Part shown: positions 24,887 to 35,700 of the stretch, piece by piece
Layout of the letters: each line of letters begins with the position of its first letter
Position numbering within the stretch: position 1 is the stretch's first letter
Source: JABDGV01 sp964577935
GTDB taxonomy: Bacteria; Chlamydiota; Chlamydiia; Chlamydiales; FEN-1388
NCBI GenBank assembly: GCA_964577935.1
Contig: CAZOAJ010000013.1
Span: 1-54,408, forward strand
DNA: 54,408 bases
Direction of reading: 5' to 3'
Position numbers and translations under genes: made by a program
The notes under the pieces: generated by a model
Database searches by the model: none
Told to the model about the DNA's origin: nothing
The model's input: only the letters and a program-made list of their open reading frames with translations

Positions 24887-26671
24887 ATGACGCTCCTAGT
24901 GCAATGCCGCTCAATCTCAAAATCTTTTGGTTCACGATCGCTCTTTACCGATATTACTATCGGTTTTTTTGAGGGAGACCGTATCGGCTTAATAGGCCCA
25001 AATGGATCGGGAAAATCAACGCTCATGAAAATCATCGCAGGTGAAGAATCCCCTGATACCGGCGAAATCATACGGCGAGGCTTTGTCCGAATTGCATACG
25101 TTCCTCAACTTTTTCTTGCTGTTCCAGAGGGCGGTGATGGATCTGTACTTGAAGCGATTCTTGCCAGGATTGATCAAAAGGATCCCAATGAAGCGCTGTT
25201 AAGTGCTCAGAAAAATTTAAGCCTTTGCGGTTTTAGCGATCATTCGGTTAAAGCCAGCACGCTTTCGGGCGGATGGCGAAGACGACTTGATATTGCATCA
25301 GGACTTGCAAATAACCCACACCTCCTTTTGCTTGATGAACCAACGAACCATCTTGATATTGATTCCATTATATGGCTTGAGTCGCTCCTGAGATCTCGAG
25401 TAAAAAGTTTTGTTATTATCTCCCATGACCGTGTCTTTTTAGAAAAGACAGCGAACAGAACTGTTGAACTCAACCGTCGTTATCCAAAGGGTTTTTTTGA
25501 AGCAAACACCTCCTTCAGCAGCTTCTTGGAAAAACGGGAAGAATTTTTTGAAGCGCAAATGAATAGGCAAGCATCTCTTACCTCTCGTGTTCGAAAGGAG
25601 ATTGCCTGGCTTCGACAAGGAGCTAAAGCGAGAACAACAAAACAACAGGCTCGGATAAAAGAAGCAGAATTCCTTCAGGAAGAGTTAAAACAGCTTAAAA
25701 CGAGCAATTTGAAGAAAGAAGTCGACGTTGAAATAGGCTCAAGTGGAGTTGAAACCCGACGGCTCGTTGTTGCTAAGGGGATAGCAAAAACACATGGTGG
25801 CAATAAACTCTTTTCATCGCTTGATCTTTTAATCACTCCTAAAACACGCCTTGGGCTTGTTGGCCCGAATGGCTCCGGAAAGACTACTCTCTTGCGTATA
25901 TTAGCTGGAGAAGAGACTCCAGATGTTGGAAACATAAAATTTGCTCCCTACTTGAAAATAACCTATTTCGATCAGAAACGAGCAAAGCTTCCCGACAACA
26001 TAACCATCAAACAAGCCCTCGGAGACGGAAAGGAATTTGTTGAATTTCAAGGAAAACCTGTCCATGTCAACGGATGGGCAAAAAGATTTCTCTTTGAAAC
26101 AGACCGTCTCGAGCTTCCTATTGGCAGACTTTCAGGCGGCGAACGAGCAAGGCTTTATATCGCACGTTTGATGCTGCAGCCGGCTGATATATTACTTCTT
26201 GATGAGCCGACAAACGACCTCGACATCGAAACACTTGAGGTTTTAGAAGAAACCTTTGATGAGTATGAAGGAGCTCTCATTCTCATTACCCATGATCGCC
26301 TTTTCCTTGATCGGGTCGCAAACTCTGTTCTTGCTCTCGGCTATCCGGGCGAAAATCCCTACTTTGCTGATTTTGCTCAGTATGAAGAAGCAAAAAAGGC
26401 ACTTAAAACAAAACCTGTTGAAACAGCACTACCGCAGCAGGCAGCAAAACCAAAAGCAAAAAAAAGCTTGTCCTACAGAGAGCAACAAGAGCTTGACACT
26501 CTTCCACAAGAGATCGAAAAACTCGAACAAGAAATTGAATCTCTCTCTCAGCAAATGACTTCCAGCGGTGCAAATCTCCACTCTCTCTGTGAACAGGCAA
26601 CAAAACTCCAAGAAAAAGTAACTTTCCTCTACTCCCGCTGGGAAACACTTGAGCATAAATCGCAATCATGA
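24887..26671 (+). CDS. uup: ABC-F family ATPase, Uup type
   Basis: 594 residues, two nucleotide-binding domains and no membrane spans. Each half has a Walker A GPNGSGKS/T-T (the first at 37-45), a signature (LSGGWRRRLDIAS and LSGGERARLYIARL) and a Walker B LLLLDEPTN-H/D-LD. A linker rich in Arg/Lys lies between them, and a C-terminal coiled coil (about 510-590) is diagnostic for Uup. ABC-F proteins act on ribosomes or branched DNA intermediates; Uup of E. coli affects transposon excision and ribosome assembly. Divergent from the lipoprotein gene. Confidence 0.92.
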   Translation: MTLLVQCRSISKSFGSRSLFTDITIGFFEGDRIGLIGPNGSGKSTLMKIIAGEESPDTGEIIRRGFVRIAYVPQLFLAVPEGGDGSVLEAILARIDQKDPNEALLSAQKNLSLCGFSDHSVKASTLSGGWRRRLDIASGLANNPHLLLLDEPTNHLDIDSIIWLESLLRSRVKSFVIISHDRVFLEKTANRTVELNRRYPKGFFEANTSFSSFLEKREEFFEAQMNRQASLTSRVRKEIAWLRQGAKARTTKQQARIKEAEFLQEELKQLKTSNLKKEVDVEIGSSGVETRRLVVAKGIAKTHGGNKLFSSLDLLITPKTRLGLVGPNGSGKTTLLRILAGEETPDVGNIKFAPYLKITYFDQKRAKLPDNITIKQALGDGKEFVEFQGKPVHVNGWAKRFLFETDRLELPIGRLSGGERARLYIARLMLQPADILLLDEPTNDLDIETLEVLEETFDEYEGALILITHDRLFLDRVANSVLALGYPGENPYFADFAQYEEAKKALKTKPVETALPQQAAKPKAKKSLSYREQQELDTLPQEIEKLEQEIESLSQQMTSSGANLHSLCEQATKLQEKVTFLYSRWETLEHKSQS

Positions 26672-26748
26672 GGAAACGGAGAAAAACCAGTAAAATAAAT
26701 ATTTAAATTGTGCTATTGGGGAAGAGTGCAATTTAAGCTGGAATTCTC

Positions 26749-29700
26749 ATGGAAACAACTACATATAGATATTCAAATAAAGACACCTCCGTTGAGGTGG
26801 ATATTCAAACCCATGGGGAAATGGGGATTGTTTCCAAAAAACTCGATAACACCATCAAATCCCTAGCTCAAGCAGCAATTAATTCTAAGGCGCAAAGATT
26901 AGAGCTCAGAATTATTGGTGAAACCATTGAAAAGAAAAACGGGCCCACATGGGAACAAATTACGGTCATTGAATCAGTCCATGACTTAAGTGAACTTGAA
27001 TGCGTAGCCATAGTTGATTCAAAAAAGGCCCAGAAAAGCTCTTCTCTCCTTGCAATGGCTTTAAATCCATTATTCAATAAACTTCACTCTCTTTACTTGT
27101 TTCTCTTTCCGACAAAAAAAATCCCTCCTGAAATCGAAGTTCAAAAACTCAAGGAAATCGTTGCAGCGCTACCTGAAAATGGAACACTGACAATGCGAAT
27201 GGGTCTTGATTATTGGCTTAAAGCACTTCAAAAGGAGATCCCCTCAAAAGAGCGCGACAGCTTAATTCAATCACTAACAGAATGTCTTGACCTCCAAGAT
27301 GATATAGAAAACATGGCAAACAGTAGATCCGGAAAGACACTGTCTAAGGAACTTGAAAGCAAATTTCTTGCATTGAACCAAAAGATATTTGATCGCATCA
27401 GCAAGTTAGAAGGAAACGACAAGGTATTAATCCCTACAGGCTACTGGAGCAAAGACATTTCTCGTGAAGATGAACCCGTCTTTAAAGAATGTCTAATGGA
27501 AATTTCTCGTTCTGACGATAATACAAGTTTCAATATGAGGTTATTTTCGCCTGATGAAGAAATGTCAGAAGCTTTGCAAACCACGCTCTTAGAACAAAAC
27601 AATATCTCGTTAGAAACCATTCAGCGTGCTATTCCTCACACACTGGCCCTGCATTTTCCTCGTTCATTTAAACTGGAACTTGTCGACATCGGCATTCCCG
27701 GTGAGTCCTTGATAAAAAATCTCATTGTTAAGATCTTAAATAAGTTTAATGTTTCTGACAAAATCATAAAGGGTGTCGACGCTCTAAAGAAGGGACTTCA
27801 TCAAAAAGAGGAAAAAGATGGCGAAGTAGCCAATCAACAAAAAAATGTTCAAGCAGAAGAATCTCCTAAAAAAAATGTAGAAGATATCTCAATTTTTATC
27901 CCTGATATCAACTCAGCTGCATCTCTATTATCTCTTTTTCCCGGGGGAAAGCCTTCAGAAAGCAAAAAAGTTGCAGAAGACAAGGCAGTCGCCGAAAACA
28001 ACAAGAGCGAGGAAACGAAAAACGGCGGCAACAGGGATGATATAGCAGCCCAAAAACCTGTGATTGAAAAAACTCCTAAGGGCCTTATCAAAAGGACAAA
28101 AAAAGGTGCCGAAAGAGTTTTGAGAAGCTATATTAAGCAAACGACAGAGGCCAAGGAGCTATCAAAAGGCTTTTCTCGCCTTCGTTTTGAAGCGGATTTC
28201 GAGTTCCTCACATCGTTCACACAATCCTGGCCGGATTGGATGGACGACCCAAAAATGAGGACTCTGGTACGCCAAAGTGCTGATAAGCTCCTAATAACGT
28301 TAACTGGAGCCGAAAAGAAAGCTCTTTTGCAAATACAATCAAATCCAGCTGACTCCCTGGAGCCGCCCTCCCTCAAGTCGAAGATTGTTGCCTCTGAAGG
28401 TAAAACAAAAGAGTGGATTGATAGTCTAAACGCACTTTTGATTAAGGCCGAAGAAGCCGAAAGCATGCTTCCACTGCTTGCATCAAAAGAATCGGCAAAA
28501 ACAACGCAGCTTGGCTCAGTCGATCTTCCTCAGGTATACTCACCTAAACAGAAGAAACCGCTTGTTTCAAAAAAAATCAGTATTGATCTTTCAATGGTTT
28601 CTTCACCTCCAACCACTCTTCAAGAACTTCAAAAAGCTACTAAATGTTTTGAAATGATGATTTCTCAAGGTGAATGGACGCTCTTGAGAAACACTGTTGA
28701 TGCCTATATCCAAGATATTTCTATACAAAAACTCATTCCTGAAAAGCCTCTGAAAAACTGCAAGGCTATCGCAGAGGTCTATATCCCTTTCCAAGTCATC
28801 TCTACTAAGGACTACAAGGAGATTCAAAAAAAATTAACCAACGAAATCGCTCAACAAAAAGCTCTTCTCAAAAAATTACCTAAATCAATTCCTATTGATA
28901 ACTACAAATCGATTGATAACTTCAATATCCATCAATTAACTATAGCCACCGACAACCTTAAGCTCAAAATCGAGTACCTTGAGAAGGCCAAGGATAATCT
29001 TAGATCCCAAGAACCCCTTGACAAGGAATTGATTTCGAACATTGATGAAACAATTAAAAAATACAAAATTAAGATAACCGCTATTGAGGAGGATATAAGC
29101 AAAGTCAAGGATGAACTTAGTCCTGATACGTTGAGCAAAATTGAGGACCCTAAGAAGCGCCAAGAAGCAATAATTGCCAACCTAAAAAAAAGAGCAAACC
29201 AATTCACCCAAATTCGGGATCTATCTTCTGAAATCGATGAATCTGTTTATAAGTTACTTGAGAATCAAAGAGCTCAAATTTCAAACCAAATATCTCAAGC
29301 TAGTCAAAATCTCTCACGGCTACAACAGATCCTCATCAAGACAAGCTTATACACTGCCGACATGTCATCTCCTACTTCAAGTCGTTTAATCTCTGGAGCA
29401 TATCTTGAATCACAATTTGACAGGCTAAACGTTATGTCATGCACCTCTTATGGAGTGCAATCATCCTTAGTCCCAATCATTACATCAGGCCAGAGTCTCC
29501 TTAATTCCATTCAATATTCGACTCTATCCTCGGTAACCTCCGAAAAAGAACGCCAAATCGTTCTCGATCTTAAAAAATACTATTCTGAGCAAAAAAATAG
29601 ATCTATAGACAACTACCCTCACGACTCAGCCAACTATAAGATTTACAAAGATATATATTGGTATATCCACAGGAAAGGCGGATTCTCAAGATCGATGTAT

Positions 29701-32700
29701 CTCGACTTGAATTTTTTTGGAGCCCTTCCTGATTCATTAGGAGCAACCAGGCAATGCGTATTACTCAACACCCTGATTGCAACAGGGTTTAGTAATGTGC
29801 AAGTCCCCATGGGCACAGCTCAAGCAAATGTTAAGCAACTTGTAGAAATGCCTAAGACAATAATTGGTAATCTTTTTACAGGCGTTCGATATGAGACGAT
29901 TGACTGGGTGGGCGATAGAGATGTCCGAGGCAAAGAAAAAGTTAAAGGCACCGTTCAGTCCCTTCAACCAAATATTGGATCAACGCAAATACAAGTACGT
30001 GTACAACGCGGTATCACTAGAATCAATTTATTTCAAGACGAACCATTGGCTCCTGATGCCATTATTATTGAACCCTTCGGCGTTGCCTTAACAGGAATAA
30101 AACCACCAAATGTACCAAACCAAGGGCTTGTAAAGGTTACGAAAAAAGAGGAGCGAGAACAGGTATTCGTTAAATACGAAGAGAGTAGCGAAGATCCTTT
30201 TGATGATACTGAGGCGGCCATAGCTAGAGAAGGCCGTATCATACCGTTTCTAGAACGAATTAACACCCAAAACTCAAATGAAATAGATACAGCAAGCGGA
30301 TTGATCAAAAACAATCCAATGGTCTCTGCAGGAGTAAAAAAGGCTGCAGCAGATGAGACCAAATATAAAAAATATGAATCTCCTATATTAACTACGCTTA
30401 AAAAGTCGATTTATGGTTCTGGTTCACATGAGGCTCAAATACTAGCAAAAACAAAGAATATTGAAAATTTCACACAGGATCAGCTTAAGGCTCTCTATTT
30501 TTTACATCCTGGTTGGGGATCTGAAGGTGCTGAATCTTCCGCTTTGGCTAATTTTTTAGAGCTCCTTGTTACAAACCCAAATCTAGCAACCCGTACCGAT
30601 ACCCAAGCAATTATTACATCTCTCCTTTTCAGACCTGAAGTCCTTCATTCTGACAACCTTATGAAGAACACACAACTTCTTACGCAAATTACACAAAGGC
30701 TTTGGAAAAACCATGTCGAGCAAAAAGTTATAAACCCCGAAGGGGCAATAAATTCACTTTCCTTATTGGCAAACCTCTCAACTATTAAAGAGTTCAGAGA
30801 AGCCTTAGAAAATGATGTTCAGAGGAATTCTTCACTCTATGCCGGTTTAACTTTGGACGAAGTTAAGAATCCTAACTTCTTCTTCAAAGAATTCAGATAT
30901 TTTGAAGGAAGTGCACCCGAGAAAATTAAGCTCTATCTAACACAGCTTATTCTTCAGTATACAAAAAATTGCTATCCGAACCGTGATGATTGTAAAAAAT
31001 TATTTGAAGACCCTGTTTTGTTGAGCGAAACTTTCAGAAGATTTCATTTCGTTCAAACAAAAGTCATTCCCGAAGAGCTTCGTTCGAATGAGGCAATACA
31101 GGCCGCATCTTCACTTATGCACAATCTTGAGGTTCTTCTCTCACAAAAAGATCCTAAGACACAAAATTCCATCCTCAATTCTATTTTCAAAAGTGTCCAC
31201 AGTGAATCCTCAGGCAAAAATCAAAATATTGCTGAAATATGGACTCATGAATCTCCCTACTGGAGAAAAGGGCCCTATACGCTTCGTTTAGATGAAGGAC
31301 GTATATTTGAAAGTGGCCGTGCAACAGCAACAATAGATACATCAATACAAGAACTTGAAACCTTTAAAAAACTAAAACTCCCGGCTAATATCCTTTGGAA
31401 GCATAGTGTAACACGTGAGAGTGCAACCCGTTCATATCAAGTTTATGAAGCATCTATAAAGGTTAAAGAGAAAATAACTCCTGTACGGATCATTCAATAT
31501 CAAGGTGATGAAGCAAGAATCTCATTTCAAGTGGAAATGAATGGTTCTTGGTACGAGCACGCTTTGACGACTACGGAAAAGGAAGAAGGGAGTCAATCAG
31601 TTCAAATCCCTGAAAAACTTAAACTTTTATGTGAAAATAGATCCTTGTGGTTACCTGCAGATCCTCGTAATAAAAAAGCTATTTTAAGTGCACCTCTCTC
31701 CGATCTTCAAGATGGTGTTGAGTCAATACTTCCTAAAGAGTTTGTTACTTTAAGTAGTACGAGTAAGGGTGTTCACACAATTCTAGAAGTAGAGAATCCT
31801 ATTTATGGAAAGCTTATTGATATAGACCCCTCTTCCACTCTTCAACAAATTGCCTCCACAATAGATCTTCGGTTTTTATGTTATGTTTCGAAAGAGGGCG
31901 TAAAAAAGCTTATTTTTCCATATACAGCCCTCTCAAATACTTCAAAACCTCTTATTGCAACTATCTCAAATGCACAAGAAGGAGCAAATCTTACATTTGA
32001 ACATCTTGGATCATCATTTAAATCGGCAGGCGCAAACACGCACAAAAATGAAATACCCTTAATTCCAAGAGGCATCAGCAATTTTTACAGAATCAAAGAT
32101 GAAAAATCCGGAAAAGAGAAAATCCTTCTCCCCGCACATCGCCTTGTTCCTGTTTATGAAGAGCAAGAGCGTAAAGCACGCCTCGATAGTGATAAAAAAG
32201 ATGAATCACGATTTATCACTGACGTTCTACCAATAATCAATGATCCAAAACAAATGCTCAGCGTATTAGACATCGAGATACAAGGAACTCCTCCAGATCA
32301 AAAATTAGTGCCAAATCCTTCGGATCCAGTTGCAAATGCTTATGTTGCTTACCTCTATATGACCCAAAAAAGGGATGTCGATGCACTCCATTACTTTCAA
32401 AAGAGCCTAACAAATTTAACGCCCTCTGACGATCTCATAAAAGTTTATGGATGGATAGATTCTTGGCCAGATAGGTCAGAATCTGCAGTTCTTCTTAAGT
32501 GCAGAATGCATCTTGCTCAACTACGTTGGCTACAGCCCATTGGACAGGGGGCTAAAGAAAATAATTCGGTTACAAAATCTGAAATAGTGACAAAACTCGT
32601 TAAAGAATTGGTCCAACTTGAAATGGAAAAATTACCTCTTAACGATATGATAGATCTGACATCTGCAGGGCAAGATGCACAAGTAGAATTCGTGACCAAA

Positions 32701-35700
32701 ACATTGAAAAGCGTCTTGGCCCAAATCAATAAACTTCCTCCATCAGAAAAACACATATTTTTTCGACATTTAATCAAAATTGACCCGGGAACTATTTTTG
32801 GGGCCATTTCTGCACAAGCAACCGAATCAATAAAAATAGCTGCTAAAAAAGCTATCGATAAAACTATAGCTCCAAAAGCCATTACCCTATTCAAAAAAAA
32901 TATTCCATTCTTGCCTGAGCTTCTTACCGGATTTATTCTCATTGCAAGTGATGATAGAAAAAAAATTGACACAGACACTCAACTAAACCAATTTTTTTCT
33001 GAACTTGCTATTAATCCGGATGGCACTCTGATTTCCTATTTTCCCAGTATTATACATACCATACACTCCCTCAAGAGCGATATTGAAACAATCAAGGATG
33101 ATGAAGCCAAATTATCAAAGGCAAATAAACGGCTGTTTGAACTCCGCCAGGCAATTATAGGAGCACGGCCAAGAAGTATATTAACTGAAGGGGAACAAGC
33201 GAAAAAAGCTATACTTGCCTATATGGACCTCCCTCTCAAAGCTGATGAAAAAAGGGCTGAAAATGTCGAAGAAATCGATCCACAATCACAGCCCCTCACG
33301 ATGGAATCAATTGCATTTCCAGAAAAGGTTACTACATTAAAAACAGTTTCTTGGTTAGATTTTTTCACCCTTATTTTAAAATCTAAAAATCTAATTTACA
33401 ATCTTGCAAAAGCGGCAAAAAGTAACGAAGTCGCTGGAAATAACCAAGAAAAAGCTACATCAAAAAAACCTCTCGAAGCAGCAGAAAATGCCCCTGTTAA
33501 CAAAGACGTTAAAGCTGACTTCCTAGAGTTTGTACAAAAAATTGGTTCATATGATGAAATTAACAGGTTTCTATCACAGATCAGCCTAGAAATTCCAACC
33601 ATTGGGGAAAATGTTGGAAATATTGTTCAAGAAATGGGAATCGATAATATTCAACAGATTGGGGATACACTCAAACCAGTTGACCTCAATGCTCTTATTA
33701 ATAACAAAGAAGTCCAAGCTGAGCTATTTCCGACTCTCCTGAAGGAGTTAAAAGAAACCATTCCAGAGCTACTCCTTACGACGGATTCAACTCAACAGGT
33801 CATCAAAACATTGCTTCAAACTATTGAACCACAGCCAGAAGTCCAAGCGAATAAAGTCCAAGAGGGTGAAGAACAGAAAGGTAAAGCAGAAGTTCTCCAG
33901 CCAGAGAGTAGGCAAAATATACCAACTTCGGCCTTTTCTAAGTGTATTAAGGATTTCAACGAATTTAAACTAGATCATCTCAAAGTAAAAACCGGCTCAG
34001 AAGAACTTAAGGATAAAGTACAGAACTTCTTTACAAGTGAGAATATACAACAAGAAACACAGGCATATGTTGCAACCCTTGAGACGTTTACTATTGACGA
34101 CCAAAATAAATTTAAAATGGAACTTTTGAATTTAGAAAGCCGCGCAAAAGTTTCAAGAAACATTCTCACCTCTCAACAGACCTCTTTAAAGAATGATATT
34201 AAAGGTATTGTTAATCCAAGAACAAATAAAAGCCTCCTTGAAAAAACTCAACAAGGTCTTCAAAGATCCCATGAGGAGATTCCATTTGATCAACTCATTG
34301 GTGCCTATGTTCAAGGGACGAGTTCCCTCGAAAAAATTCTGATCAGTTATGGTAAACATGTAGACAATGTTCCAAAATTAGAGAAAAAAATTGAGCAGTA
34401 TCTTTTTACGTCCGTTGCATTGAATCAAGCACAAGAACTGATGAAGAAGGCAAAGGCCATAGCTGAGTCGAAGAATGATCAAGAAATTGACCAAGATGCG
34501 CTTCAGGAACTTTATTCTCTTATGAATGCAAAGCAATTCTATGATATTCATTCCCCAAATGGACGCCTCTGCTTAATGCTCGAGTACATGAATGGATATT
34601 TATTGAGAGAAGGAAATATCAAGTTAGTTCAAGATTTAGTTGACAACCCGAATGCAATCCGCCAACTGCCTCCCGGCTCTGGAAAGTCTAAAGTAGTTAT
34701 GCCTCTTATAGCTAAACTTAAGGCGACGGGAACGAACTTATCGACACTCGTGATCCCAGAATGGCTTTATGCCGATGATAGAAAAACTCTCGACCAAGTC
34801 CTTAAACAATATTTTGGCCAGGAGCAGTTTTCACTGGACATTCCTTTAGACCAAGAGCCTACCATTGAAGAGCTAGACTTTATTATCTTGCGTGTGGTCG
34901 ATACAATAAAAAACAAAAACGTCATGCTCACAACAAGATCTAGTCTTCAATCTCTTGTTGATTTATTTGATGAATTAGAAGCGAAACTTGGTAGCGATGA
35001 GATCCTGCTGAGCGAGAAACCTAAATTATTACAGAAATATCAAAAAGTAGGGTTTCTCCTTTCGGTCTTTAAAGATCGTATGTCAGCGCTCGTAGATGAA
35101 GTAGACTCGATTTTAGACACGCATAGAGAGGTTAATAAGAGCATTGGGAGCGAAAAGCCCAAACTACAGTCTAATGAATATATTCCAGCAGCAGCGCTTT
35201 TTGAACTTCTCGTAACCTCAGAAAACAACGATCCTAATTTCGTTGCCTTACAGACAGCAGTTATCAACAACTCACAAGTAGACCTCAATGAAAGTTGCAA
35301 GACCGAAGGACTCAAGGTTTTAGCCAACCTTTGGATCGAAAAAATTCTTCCACAGGAACTCGGGGAGAGAGAAAAACAGCAACTTATCGAATATATAACA
35401 AGCGGTAAAATAGTCGGTGTAAAGGACCCAAGAGTAATTATAGAATCAATTTCGCCCGATAAAAACATTCAAGAACAGATCATTACTACCAAAGTTTTAA
35501 TAAGTGAAACCCTACCAAAATCGACACTCCAAAGGGCAGGCAATGTAAAGGATGGATACATACGTCATGGGGATGGCTGGAAAGTAGGACCTTGTGCAAA
35601 CCCGAATTCAGCTGCAGAAGGATCTGAATTTAGCAGCCGCTTCGAAGTGAGCGCATTTACCCTCTTAAATTATCTACAAAATGGAATTACGAGAGACCAA